NCBI GenBank assembly: GCA_021324075.1
Contig: JAJPJW010000002.1
Span: forward strand, 1-50,848
Source of the DNA: Pseudomonadota bacterium
GTDB taxonomy: Bacteria; Oederibacteriota; Muellerivitia; Muellerivitales; Muellerivitaceae
Direction: 5' to 3'
Length of the DNA: 50,848 bases
Part shown: piece by piece, positions 40,882-49,894 of the stretch
How positions within the stretch are numbered: the first letter of the stretch is position 1
How the letters are laid out: each line of letters begins with the position of its first letter
Program-made: the position numbers and the translations under genes
The notes under the pieces: model-generated
Seen by the model: only the letters and a program-made list of their open reading frames with translations
What the model was told of the DNA's origin: nothing
Databases searched by the model: none

Positions 40882-42456
40882 ATGGACAGGATCGAAAATA
40901 AAATTCAAGGTGACGGCCTCTCCGGGAGGGAGGCTGTCATCTACTACCGGGTGTCCTCCGAGGAGCAAGAGGAAGATGGGCGATCATTGCCAGCCCAACT
41001 TGATTTGTGTCGAGACTATGCCAACAAGCACAATTTAAAGGTCCTCGAAGAATTTAAAGATGTTGAAACAGCCAAACAGGCTGGCAGAGAAAACTTCAAT
41101 CGGATGCTTCAATTTTTCAGAGATAGACCTACCTGCAAAATCGTTCTGGTCGAAAAAACCGATAGGCTTTACCGCAATTTAAAAGATTGGATCACTTTAG
41201 ACGACCTCGGGATCGAACTCCATTTTGTCAAAGAAAACGTCGTTTATTCGGAAAACGTCCATTCAAGTCAGAAGCTTTTCCATGGCCTGAAAGTTTTGAT
41301 GGCAAAACACTACATCGACAATTTGGGTGAAGAGGTGTTGAAGGGTATGAAAAGAAGGGCGATGGATGGAATATTTCCATCGGCCACCCCAATCGGGTAC
41401 AGCTACGAGGACAAGAAAATGGTGCCAGATAAGGATTTGGCTCCGCTCGTTTTGTGGCTGTATCGAGAATGTGCCACTAATAAATACTCGAGCAACGACC
41501 TTGTGAAAAAGTGCAAGGAGAAGGGATTCAAATCCAAGAAGGGACATTCGCTCACAAAATCCACGATTCTTCATGTCTTGAAAAACAAAGTGTACACCGG
41601 GAAGTTCGATTACCTAGGGGTTGAATATCCGGGCAAGCACGACCCAATAGTCCCGGAGGAACTCTGGGCCAATGTCCAAAGGGTCTTGGAGAAGCGGGCG
41701 AGTGGAAGAACGCGTTATGTAAAACATAACCTGACTTACTCAAGACTGATTACCTGCGGGGAATGCGGGGGCGTGGTAAGTGGCGACAAAAAAGAGAGAT
41801 GCGTTGAATACCGTTGCAATCACAACAAAGGGCCTTGTCAACAGCGCTACATCAGCGAAAGGAAGATCGAAGTCCAATTCGTCGACTATTTAAAACGGAT
41901 TGACATCGGCAATGAAGAATTAAGCATGATGGGTGAAGCGTTAAGGCTAAGCCACGGTGATGAGAAGAAGTTCCGGGAAGACACCGTCACTCGGCTACAG
42001 GCCGAGTTTAAAAAGTACGATGACCGAATGGACAAGTTATATGACGACAGGACAAAAGGGGATGTTGGAGAGGATTTTTATTCAAGAAAGATGAAACAAT
42101 GGCAGGAGGAGCAAAAGCGGATTAGCTCCGAAATCATGGCACATCAAAGGGCAAACAACGCCTATTTGGAAGAAGGGGTAAGAATCCTTAAGGTGGCCTC
42201 GAAAGCCTATACCTTGTTCATGGAAGGGGAAGAGGCTGATAAGCAAAGTATTTTGAAGGTGCTATTCGAGGGGGTTACCCTAAAGGACGGTGTTGTTACC
42301 CCATCCTTTAGGCCCTTGTTCCTCATGCTCGTAAATAATTCGAGCCAGCAAAACCCAGACTTTCCCAATGAATCTAAGGAAATTGTGTCTGGAGTAAAAA
42401 AATGGCTCCCCGGAACGAACGATTTACGAACCGTAAAATTCCTTATAAACCGGTAA
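40882..42456 (+). CDS. Large serine recombinase (integrase/resolvase family)
   Basis: A 524-residue recombinase with the catalytic Ser25 in YYRVSSEEQ, EKTDRLYRN and GIELHFVKE in the resolvase domain. It is followed by a recombinase domain (TPIGYSYEDKK, ILHVLKNKVYTGKF), a zinc ribbon ITCGECGG...YRCNHNKGPCQQRY and a long coiled coil with LFEGVTLKDG near the end. These enzymes integrate and excise mobile elements at att sites (family knowledge). ATG 40882 is preferred, though the ribosome site is weak and an upstream ATG at 40795 is possible. It is probably the integrase of the island or of a smaller nested element. Confidence 0.9.
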   Translation: MDRIENKIQGDGLSGREAVIYYRVSSEEQEEDGRSLPAQLDLCRDYANKHNLKVLEEFKDVETAKQAGRENFNRMLQFFRDRPTCKIVLVEKTDRLYRNLKDWITLDDLGIELHFVKENVVYSENVHSSQKLFHGLKVLMAKHYIDNLGEEVLKGMKRRAMDGIFPSATPIGYSYEDKKMVPDKDLAPLVLWLYRECATNKYSSNDLVKKCKEKGFKSKKGHSLTKSTILHVLKNKVYTGKFDYLGVEYPGKHDPIVPEELWANVQRVLEKRASGRTRYVKHNLTYSRLITCGECGGVVSGDKKERCVEYRCNHNKGPCQQRYISERKIEVQFVDYLKRIDIGNEELSMMGEALRLSHGDEKKFREDTVTRLQAEFKKYDDRMDKLYDDRTKGDVGEDFYSRKMKQWQEEQKRISSEIMAHQRANNAYLEEGVRILKVASKAYTLFMEGEEADKQSILKVLFEGVTLKDGVVTPSFRPLFLMLVNNSSQQNPDFPNESKEIVSGVKKWLPGTNDLRTVKFLINR

Positions 42457-42490
42457 ATTTAGGCTATTTATCCTAAAACATAACCGGTTT
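42447..42490. repeat. Nested inverted repeat at the recombinase stop codon
   Basis: Outer arms AAACCGGT/ACCGGTTT (42447-42454 with 42483-42490) and inner arms TTTAGG/CCTAAA (42458-42463 with 42472-42477) form one bulged hairpin that includes the recombinase stop. It may end the transcript or be part of an attachment site. Confidence 0.5.
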
Positions 42491-42526
42491 ACTTGGAGAT
42501 TGTTTACTAAGACAATTTACTGAAAT

Positions 42527-43345
42527 ATGCCACACCATCAAGTTCTAAAATCCCATGTTCAACACGGCATTTCTCGTTCAAGCGATTTTGGGATAGCCTT
42601 TTTTAACAATCCATTAATAGTTCTAATTATTGCTTTGGTTGTCTTTAAGATCGGTATTTTTGCGTATAGAAATCACCGGTTCAAAAAAACGACATATTTC
42701 CAAATCACCAAGAATCCCTATTTGTCCTTGGATCGAGGGCAAAGGGGTGAATATTTGATTTATAAAGAATTGCGTCATTACGAAAACCGGGGCGGGAAAT
42801 TTTTATTTAATCTTTACATTCCCAAAACAGATGAAAGGGCGAACGTTTGGAGAGGGGTCGGCAACACAACGGAAATCGATGTGCTTCTGATTTGTTCTAA
42901 GGGACTTTTCGTTTTCGAAAGTAAAAATTTCAGTGGTTGGATTTTTGGAAATGAGGCACATCAAAATTGGACGCAAACATTACCACGGGGACGGAGAAGC
43001 AGTCACAAAGAACGCTTTTACAATCCGATTATGCAAAATGCGTCGCACATAAAATATTTGAAACGAATTATTGGGGAAACTCTAACCATGCACTCCATTG
43101 TTGTTTTCTCAAATAAATGCACCCTTAAAGACGTTACGGTAAACAGCAAGAACGTAAGGGTTGTTTATCGCCACGCCGTTGCGCCGGTTGTTGAGGGGCT
43201 ATTCAATCAAGCGTCAACAAGTCATCTTACCGAAACAGAAATAAGCAACATCTATAACCAGCTTTTTCCTTATACGCAGGTTGGCGATGAGGTGAGAACG
43301 AGACACACATTGTATGCACGAGTGCATTCCGGAGATAATTCATAA
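42527..43345 (+). CDS. NERD-domain protein with membrane anchor
   Basis: A 272-residue protein. One hydrophobic segment near residues 29-48 precedes a nuclease-related NERD domain: GQRGEYLIYKEL with Glu, TEIDVLLICSKGLFVFESKNFSGWIFG with the Asp and Glu-Ser-Lys of the restriction-endonuclease fold, then a Trp-Thr-Gln stretch. The order fits a membrane-tethered nuclease. It stands alone between the recombinase and the converging PLD gene and ends in a terminator-like hairpin. Its substrate is unknown. Confidence 0.85.
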   Translation: MPHHQVLKSHVQHGISRSSDFGIAFFNNPLIVLIIALVVFKIGIFAYRNHRFKKTTYFQITKNPYLSLDRGQRGEYLIYKELRHYENRGGKFLFNLYIPKTDERANVWRGVGNTTEIDVLLICSKGLFVFESKNFSGWIFGNEAHQNWTQTLPRGRRSSHKERFYNPIMQNASHIKYLKRIIGETLTMHSIVVFSNKCTLKDVTVNSKNVRVVYRHAVAPVVEGLFNQASTSHLTETEISNIYNQLFPYTQVGDEVRTRHTLYARVHSGDNS

Positions 43346-43363
43346 AGACGTTTTGCCGTCTTT
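43344..43363 (+). terminator. Terminator-like hairpin after the NERD gene
   Basis: AAAGACG / CGTCTTT (43344-43350 with 43357-43363) with a six-base loop overlaps the stop codon region. The A and T flanks could work for both converging genes. Confidence 0.6.
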
Positions 43364-43416
43364 AATCCAAATTTAATCTCTCCAGTTTAAGCGGTTTTAC
43401 CTACTCTCTTTTTAAA

Positions 43417-44709
43417 TTAGCCTACTTGTGTTATGTCGAAACCGAAATATCTCATTACTTTTGTGGTCCTACTATTTACAACCGGAAGTTCTTCTTTGTT
43501 AAGCCACCCAATTAATTCTTGAACATTTGACTGGCCAAATTCATTTAGTTTGTAAGTTGGGTTATAAATAAGATTTGCCATGCGCTCTTCGATATTGTCT
43601 TCCCCGAAAAGTAAATAAGTTAAAGACTCTCTAAGTCTTTTTGGATCATTCGCTTTTAAAAATTCATTTTTCCAAGAAGCCATCCCGCCTAAAAAGAATC
43701 GGAAACGATCATGGAAAGAGTGAGCCGAGCATAAGGCGTCAAATAATTGATCGTCTACCGATTCCGAAATGGATTCGGGAGTGGAAAAAACGATTTGAAG
43801 TTTGGGATAATTTTCTTTGACTATTTTTTCTTCAAAATGCGGCCAAGGGGTAATTAACCACTCGAGAATAAGGGGTTCTATCAGTTTTTTTTGGTCTTCG
43901 CTATTTAGGAAAGGTGTAGACTCCCAGTTTTCGCCATAAGCATATTTTTCTCTGACGAAACTAATAAAAGAATCAATTTCCAATCTAAGTGGAATATTTC
44001 CTCGAATGATTTTTCTTTTGCCAACGTCTTCATAAATTTTTCGAATTATGTTGAAAGCGGTCACGAACTCCTGATAAGTTTTGCGAAATCCCTCTAAAAA
44101 AATATTTTCTTTTGTTTGCTTATATTTATCTTTGATGATGTCGCCTGCGAAAACTCTTCCGAGTTTGCTGATAATTTCCTGTTCGGCTTTATTTTGTTGG
44201 GCCATAGTCTGGCCAAGTTTTGTAACTATGGTTTTGTATTCGTTTAAAGTTGCCCTGGTAAGCACCTTAGCTTGTGCCCAATATTCGGAAAACAATGAAG
44301 CTAATTCATTAAGCCTTGTGTCGTCCGATCCGATGGAAACAACAACCTCTTGATTTGAATGAATGGCGGCTTGAGTCAAATTAGCTGAACCAACTAGGGC
44401 GATTTGGTTGCCAAAAATGTAAATTTTGGGGTGAAAAGCAGTATCGGTGAAATAACGTAATTCAATGCCGGGTGTTTCCAGAAACTTTTCAAGGGCGGCT
44501 GGTTGGGTAGGAAATCCCAAACGCACAATTAATCTTACATGACAGCCTTTTTGTAAAATTCTTTCTACAACTTTTGATTCAGTAAAGAAAGCAACAGCTA
44601 TATAGACGTTGCAGGGTTTCGCGGTAAAGGAGTCAATGGCATTTACTATGTAGTCTTTACGGGAATTTCTGTTTGTAAATAAACCTAAATTTTTATCAAG
44701 TGTACCCAT
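43417..44709 (-). CDS. Phospholipase D-like nuclease protein (single HKD motif)
   Basis: A 430-residue protein. The PLD-type domain spans about residues 15-150 and has one HxK motif, FHPKIYIFGN (His93, Lys95), with the later GSANLT (Asn110), as in single-motif PLD nucleases that work as dimers, for example BfiI-type enzymes and DISARM-type DrmC (family knowledge). The remaining 280 residues are mostly helical and not recognised. It is read in the same direction as the HsdR_N-like gene 17 bases upstream, so the two are probably an operon. A defence role is likely but the partner helicase of DISARM is missing here. Confidence 0.8.
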   Translation of the reverse strand: MGTLDKNLGLFTNRNSRKDYIVNAIDSFTAKPCNVYIAVAFFTESKVVERILQKGCHVRLIVRLGFPTQPAALEKFLETPGIELRYFTDTAFHPKIYIFGNQIALVGSANLTQAAIHSNQEVVVSIGSDDTRLNELASLFSEYWAQAKVLTRATLNEYKTIVTKLGQTMAQQNKAEQEIISKLGRVFAGDIIKDKYKQTKENIFLEGFRKTYQEFVTAFNIIRKIYEDVGKRKIIRGNIPLRLEIDSFISFVREKYAYGENWESTPFLNSEDQKKLIEPLILEWLITPWPHFEEKIVKENYPKLQIVFSTPESISESVDDQLFDALCSAHSFHDRFRFFLGGMASWKNEFLKANDPKRLRESLTYLLFGEDNIEERMANLIYNPTYKLNEFGQSNVQELIGWLNKEELPVVNSRTTKVMRYFGFDITQVG

Positions 44710-44726
44710 TGATGATGACCTTAAAT

Positions 44727-46444
44727 TTATAAATAATCGGAAATGTTTATCTGACTCGGAAACGCGGTTGGATCAAAATATTTTTCGCGAGCCAACATTA
44801 ATTTGTTTTGATCGTTAATTATTGAATATTGAATACCTTCTCTTTTACAAACATCTTCTATGAAATTAGAAACTTTTAATGAAGCCAATTTGCTTATTAA
44901 GTTTCTATGTTTTTCACAAACTTCCTTTGAAAGTTTTGGGTCCGATAACAGGGTTTCGAAAAGGGAACTTAATACCGGGTTCCAATCGACGTCAAGGCCG
45001 TCAATAAACAGTAATTCTGACCAACCAGTTCCGAGTTCCCGTTTTATTCGTGAGTAATCTTCCTGATATTGATTAATTGTATTGTTTAAGTTTTTAAGTA
45101 AATATTGGTAATCGTGAATTGCCAAAGTTGCTTTGAATTCCCGCTTTTCCGCATCGTAGTATTTTATTAAGATTTCTCCACAAGACCTTGCGGTTGAATT
45201 TAAAACACCTGCGAGCAAGACACCTGCGGGGCAAATGGAATTAAAGGCAACCTTTTCTTCAGGGAGGAAGTATTTCGCAAAATCTACCTGGTCGTAGATT
45301 TTTTGGCGTCCATCAATTGCCATGATGTATGAAAATTTATACATCCTCATATATAGTTTCTCAAAAGCTCCCAATAAGCGTAAATCCGGCCTACCCTCAA
45401 ACCCAGTAATTATTAAATCAATCCAATCATCTAGAATTTCTTTGACTGGTTTTTTGGCGCTTCCGCCATCTGGAAGTGGGTAATTGACTTCTGTAACCCC
45501 CCTATGAATCAGAACTTTTAAGAAAAAAAGAACATTAGGAAAGTATGAATAGGGAATAAAACGGAGTTCTCGAAGGAGAAGTTTATGAAAGAAAAGGTAT
45601 TGTTCAGCGCTTTTGTTTTCACCGCGAAACGCTTCGGTCATTGCGACGGCGGCCTTATCAATTTCACCCATTGTAAAACCGGTAAATATTGTTTCAACGA
45701 GGTCGTTTAGCCTTTGTGAAGAAACGAATTTCTGCCAAGCTTCTGAATTTGCAAGGGCTTCTTTTGCGTAATTTCTTCGGAAGTTTTCCAATATCGTTGG
45801 TCGTATTTCATAACAGGCTTTTTTAACTTCAGTTAGAAATTCAGAAATTCTTTCCAAGCTGATTTCTGCAGAAAGAATACCTTTAATGTGTTTTATGACA
45901 TTTGTTTTTAAATGTGGAAGTAGCTGGGTGGACCCAAGTATCGAGTCAACTTCCATGAATCTTGTTTTTAATTCATGGTTTCTTAAAGAAAGGATGGGTG
46001 TAAGGTCGTCGTCCAGAGTGTCTCTGTCGTAAATATTGAAATACCATCCATTGGAAACGACAAAATACTTACAATTTACTTGGTGATGATGTGAATAGAA
46101 AAAAGCTTGCGAAATAGCCTCCTCAGCGATTGGAGGCGGGTTTGATCGGTCAGAACATCTTCCTTCTTTTGCGTCAATTAACCAAAAATATTGTTTCCGA
46201 ATACTAAAAAGATAATCAAGTTGAACTCGGTGGGAACCGACTTGTAAAAAGAGTTTGTGTAATTTGAAAGACTCTTCTCGGGAACGGAGTAATCCAACTC
46301 TTTTCTGTAACCAAGAATTGTTAAGATCGGAACAAGGAATTCCTCCCTAACATCTGCTTCCGTGTAATTGGAAAAATCTAAACTGGATAGACGTTCTAAC
46401 TCTTTAAGTTCATCAGTGGTTAATGGAGGCCGATATTTTTTCAT
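44727..46444 (-). pseudogene. HsdR_N-like nuclease fused to a helical domain, frameshifted near 46283
   Basis: Two reading frames make one protein of about 572 residues. The N-terminal piece (from ATG 46444) reads KYRPPLTTDELKELERL ... TEADVREEFLVPILTILGYRKELDYSVP. At about 46283 the reading must move one base to continue as REESFKLHKLFLQVGSHRVQLDY, YFWLIDAKEG (an Asp plus Asp-Ala-Lys endonuclease core), FFYSHHHQVNCKYFVVSNGWYFNIY, then the helical 409-residue part beginning MEVDSIL. The order is that of type I restriction N-terminal domains. The break is at a CCC run, consistent with one lost C. The helical part alone could also start at ATG 45956. Confidence 0.8.
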
Positions 46445-46491
46445 TTGTCACCAGTTAAAACTGAAAATCTAAAACACAAAATACAATGTTT

Positions 46492-46920
46492 CTACTCTTT
46501 TCCTTTTTTTCCCCAGGGCAGAAAATCCAAAATAGAAGAAGTTTCGAAACTTCTTTTCACAAACATTTTCAATACATGCGTGAAACCCAAAACTTTACTA
46601 TCCAGAGAGAAGCCGAAAAAGATACTTTGCCCATCTTGAAGCGAGCTGGTAGTTTCCGTTGCCCTTTGGTTCGCTTGCGTTATTGGGACTACCATTGAAC
46701 CAGCCGATTCTATCTTGTCTTTTTCGTAATACTCCCCGCGTATCAGCAGATATTTAGGACTCGCTTTTTTGATCTCCAACAACAAGATTATTTTTTTATA
46801 TTTCTTGTCTTCACTTATCGGCGGGTTTTCCTTTCGGATAAGATCCAAAACTTCCTCTTTGGATTGTTGCGGCCCCGTTTCCGATTGAATAAGTTCGTTG
46901 CCCATAATTAAAACCCCCAT
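46492..46920 (-). CDS. Hypothetical protein after vsr
   Basis: About 142 residues, not recognised. It has a helical first half (KEEVLDLIRKENPPISEDKKYKKIILLLEIKKAS) and a mixed second half with a short hydrophobic patch. ATG 46920 overlaps the vsr stop, and ATG 46905 is the alternative. It may be the last gene of the restriction-modification operon. There is no signal peptide. Confidence 0.55.
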   Translation of the reverse strand: MGVLIMGNELIQSETGPQQSKEEVLDLIRKENPPISEDKKYKKIILLLEIKKASPKYLLIRGEYYEKDKIESAGSMVVPITQANQRATETTSSLQDGQSIFFGFSLDSKVLGFTHVLKMFVKRSFETSSILDFLPWGKKGKE

Positions 46921-47324
46921 TAGAAATATGTTTTTAAAATGGCTTTGACTTTTTCGGGCTTATTTTCCAGGTCGTGTGCCCAAAACCTTAAGACCCTCCA
47001 ACCCTTTCCCCGTAAGTACCGCGTAATCTTCAAATCCCTTTTCCGATTGGTCTCGATTTTATTGCGCCAGAAATTATTCTTGAGATTGCTTTTCCAGCGG
47101 GGATATTGCCAACCGTGCCAAAAATCACCGTCGATAAAAATGCACAAACGATCTTCTTTAAATACGAAATCGGGTTTTCCCCGAATGTCTTTGGCGTTAG
47201 TGGTGAACCTTCTTTTGACGGTTTTTCTTAAATAGAATCTGAAGCTTTTTTCGAGCCCCGTGTTTTTCGACCGGATTCGGGACATTAAGGCCGATCTTTT
47301 TTCTTTGGTTATTCTGTCGGGCAT
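46920..47324 (-). CDS. vsr: Very short patch repair endonuclease Vsr
   Basis: A 134-residue mismatch endonuclease that cuts next to T:G mismatches left by deamination of 5-methylcytosine. The family order is clear: RSALMSRIRSKNTGLEK, the Asp in KPDFVFKEDRLCIFIDGDFWHG, the KIETNRKRD stretch and the RVLRFWAHDL end. It is found beside a C5 methylase gene, as is typical. ATG 47324 is preceded by a gap of 28 bases from the nuclease gene. It supports the idea that the methylase nearby is, or was, active. Confidence 0.93.
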   Translation of the reverse strand: MPDRITKEKRSALMSRIRSKNTGLEKSFRFYLRKTVKRRFTTNAKDIRGKPDFVFKEDRLCIFIDGDFWHGWQYPRWKSNLKNNFWRNKIETNRKRDLKITRYLRGKGWRVLRFWAHDLENKPEKVKAILKTYF

Positions 47325-47352
47325 GATTTTTTGGAGGGGAACAAAGCCGAAT

Positions 47353-48147
47353 TTATTTATTGGTTTTTATATAACCCCTTAGGTCTTCCTTTGAAATTTG
47401 GTCCGCCGGCAAAAGCTTGTAGTGCTTTTCCTCGATAACTTTTATGTCGCTCCCGACAAGGGCCAATTCGAACATAGCGATTAGGTCGCCAGCGAGGAAT
47501 TGAGCGGCAATTGGACGGCAGATCAATTCGGGGAATTTTTCGCCGCAACAGGCTATGTCTTGCTTGGTTTGGACGGTTCCGATTTGGTCTTTTCCGCCTT
47601 TAGCCTGGACGGGAACTATGAATTGAGCCCCATTCCGGTTTACCCCGACGTAAATTTCATCGATTTCGATTTGGCCTATTCCTGTTACCGTGGTTCGAAG
47701 GTGGTTTTGAAGGGAATAGGTCGTTATCCCAAGGAAAATATCGATTAGTCGGTTGTACCGGACCTTCGCGAGAAGGGCTTGTTCGTCGCTTAAGGCGTAT
47801 TCGCCAATGATTTCGGGCGTCGAATCGGGAATCTTTATTTGGATTAAGTCCGATCTTGGGACTATACGGCTAACTTTACTTAACTTGAATTTATAGGTCG
47901 CATGACCAGCCAGCTCGATTGTCCAAGTTTCCCCTGCCGTCGCCGTTTCCGAAATTTCCTCGGGAAGGTCCTTCCTGAACCGGTAGGAATACAGAAGGTC
48001 CCCTAGGTTTTTCGGAAGATCGACTTTGAGGGCCTTGGCGACCTTTTCGAGTTCGGTTCGGTCAAAGGAGAATTCCTTTTTCCCCTTTTTGTGATGCCGT
48101 TTAAAGATTTCGACGATGATCGAATCGTACCTGTTGGTTTTAGGCAT
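47353..48147 (-). CDS. Type II restriction endonuclease (PD-(D/E)XK fold)
   Basis: A 264-residue protein. The catalytic core is GIGQIEIDEIYVGV, then FIVPVQAKGGKDQIG, in which a Gln-Ala-Lys stands for the usual (D/E)xK, as in several type II enzymes. The N-terminus is helical (DSIIVEIFKRHHKKGKKEF). Position after a C5 methylase (8-base overlap) and before vsr fits a restriction enzyme. The recognition sequence is not readable. It has no visible defect, which matters because the partner methylase appears frameshifted. Confidence 0.85.
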   Translation of the reverse strand: MPKTNRYDSIIVEIFKRHHKKGKKEFSFDRTELEKVAKALKVDLPKNLGDLLYSYRFRKDLPEEISETATAGETWTIELAGHATYKFKLSKVSRIVPRSDLIQIKIPDSTPEIIGEYALSDEQALLAKVRYNRLIDIFLGITTYSLQNHLRTTVTGIGQIEIDEIYVGVNRNGAQFIVPVQAKGGKDQIGTVQTKQDIACCGEKFPELICRPIAAQFLAGDLIAMFELALVGSDIKVIEEKHYKLLPADQISKEDLRGYIKTNK

Positions 48148-49440
48148 AAGCGAGTTCTTTCTCCGTTTTCCGGGTTCGAGGCTCTATTACGTGGGGACTA
48201 ACCCCATACCTTCGGGCGGCTTCCCCCATCGTCAGGGAAAGGAGTTTTTCGTCGCCTAAAAGCCGTTTGCCCTTCGGTTTGAGGGTTTTGATTCCGAGGG
48301 CTTTCGCGACTTCCCTGGCGACGGCTTTTCCGAGCATCGGCGGAACCGAGTTTCCGATTTGCCGGAAACCATGCCATTTCGTCACGTGGAACCTGAACCA
48401 ATCGGGATAGGAATGGAGCCTTGCGGCTTCCCGCACAGTAATACAACGGGGCTGGAACGGGTGGATCGGCCGGGGGGAAGTGAACGCCCCCCGATTGCTC
48501 GCCGTACCGGCGCGAAGAGTATTGCAAACGCCGTCGGGATCGAGTTTGAAGAAACGGCTTATCGGTTCGGTGGCCCCCCATTTGGCTTTCAGGAAACGGA
48601 CGGTTGATTCCTTCGTGTGCGTCGTTAAAAGGCTCGAAGTCAGAACGGAAGGGTCGAATTCCCGTTCGTAGGAGTAATCCTCGGAAGAATTCGACGTTCC
48701 CCTCAATACCTTCGCGTAATCGCTGGCCGCCCCGAACTTGGCGCGTACCGAATCCCTATCGAAAAGCTCGGGGAAGTTCCGGACATTGGGTAAATCCGAT
48801 ATTGCGTCCTTAACGGTTGGGCAGGGCGGGAGGTTTAGGAGATTCGCAGATTTTTGAAGGGCTGGATAGGTGGCCGGATGGGGATAAAGGGTAAGGTAAG
48901 GCCCTTCCGACCGCCGATAAGGAACAGCCTTTTTCGGTGTTGGGGAACCCCGTAGTTGGAGGCATCGAGGACTTGATAGGGTTCAAGAACGTCGTACCCG
49001 TTTTGCTTGAATTCGCGGATTACCCGTAAGAGAAGTTTTTTGTGCTCACCTATGGTTATTCCGGCCACGTTTTCCATAACGAAGTATTTCGGCTTCAGTT
49101 CGAGGACCAAGCGGAGGAAATGGGAAATAAGCATATTCCGGGAATCGTCGAATTCCCGCTTGCCTATCATGGAAAAGCCCTGGCAGGGAGGGCCACCGAA
49201 AACCACATCGATTTCTCGGTTGCCGATCTCGGACCTAGACCGGACTTCCTTCCCGCTTAACTTTTCGACACTTTCGCAAATTACGCTCCAAAAGGGGAAA
49301 TTGAACTCGTGCGTCGCGCAATGGATGGGATCGAGTTCGACAGCGGCCATTACGTCGAACCCGGCTTTCTCGAAGCCTAAGGTCAAGCCACCGGCTCCCG
49401 CAAAAAGGTCAACGCCAACGGGTCTATTGTTCGTTTTCAT
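48140..49440 (-). pseudogene. DNA (cytosine-5) methyltransferase, frameshifted near 48886
   Basis: Two frames make one C5 methylase of about 433 residues. The first holds FAGAGGLTLGFEKAGFDV (I), GGPPCQGFS with the Cys (IV), FVMENVAGI (VI) and GVPQHRKRLFLIG (VIII). The second continues as YPHPATYPALQKSANLLNLPPCPTVKDAISDLP and ends with ITVREAARLHSYPDWF and RQIGNSVPPMLG (IX-X). The join needs a one-base move at a CCC run around 48886, consistent with one lost C; no slippery heptamer is present. It overlaps the endonuclease gene, so the two are an operon with vsr. Confidence 0.88.
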
Positions 49441-49562
49441 GAATCAGCCGTTCGGTTCCTTAAGGTTTGGAAAAGGCGTATTTGTCCGGCATTTTACATC
49501 AAAACAAGTTGCATGGGCCACAAAAAAGAATACACTCGTATACCTTTGGTTCTAACCGTCCG

Positions 49563-49850
49563 AAAGAATGCATTCTTTCCCAAGAATGATTCTTAAGAAT
49601 CATTCTTACCCAAGAATACGGGGTAACAGCCAGGAAAATATGGGTTATTAAAACCATTCTTAAGAATCAAGAATCCAATCTTAAGAATGGGGTTAAGAAT
49701 CCTGGATTCTGATTCTGAATGTGATTCTGAGGGCCAAGCTAACCCATTCTGACACCAGAATGGTTAGTGGGGAATTTGTTCTTTTCCTGCGTTTTAGACC
49801 TGAATAAACCCAATCTGACATTCTGAATCAGATTCAGATTACCAGATTGG
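49563..49850. repeat. Array of palindromes built on GAATC/GATTC and AAGAAT
   Basis: Six or more consecutive palindromes: a 16-bp perfect one at 49563-49578; a 26-bp perfect one at 49582-49607; 11-bp arms at 49654-49664/49680-49690; CCATTCTG/CAGAATGG at 49744-49751/49756-49763; CTGAATC/GATTCAG at 49823-49829/49831-49837; and CCAATCTG/CAGATTGG at 49810-49817/49843-49850. No gene is seen in this stretch, which lies upstream of the restriction-modification operon. Confidence 0.85.
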
Positions 49851-49894
49851 GAATCAGAGTACGGTCCCAACCCGGTTTTCCTTGGGACGAACCT

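Noticed and set aside
43417-46444. DISARM system
   Set aside because: A PLD protein and C5 methylases are present in the island, but the SNF2-type helicase and DUF1998 protein that define DISARM are not in the window.
48860-48900. Programmed -1 frameshift in the second methylase
   Set aside because: No slippery heptamer fits the zero frame at the join, and a single lost C explains the shift more simply.
49563-49850. CRISPR array
   Set aside because: The repeated units are palindromes of different lengths with irregular spacing, there are no equal spacers, and no cas genes are nearby.
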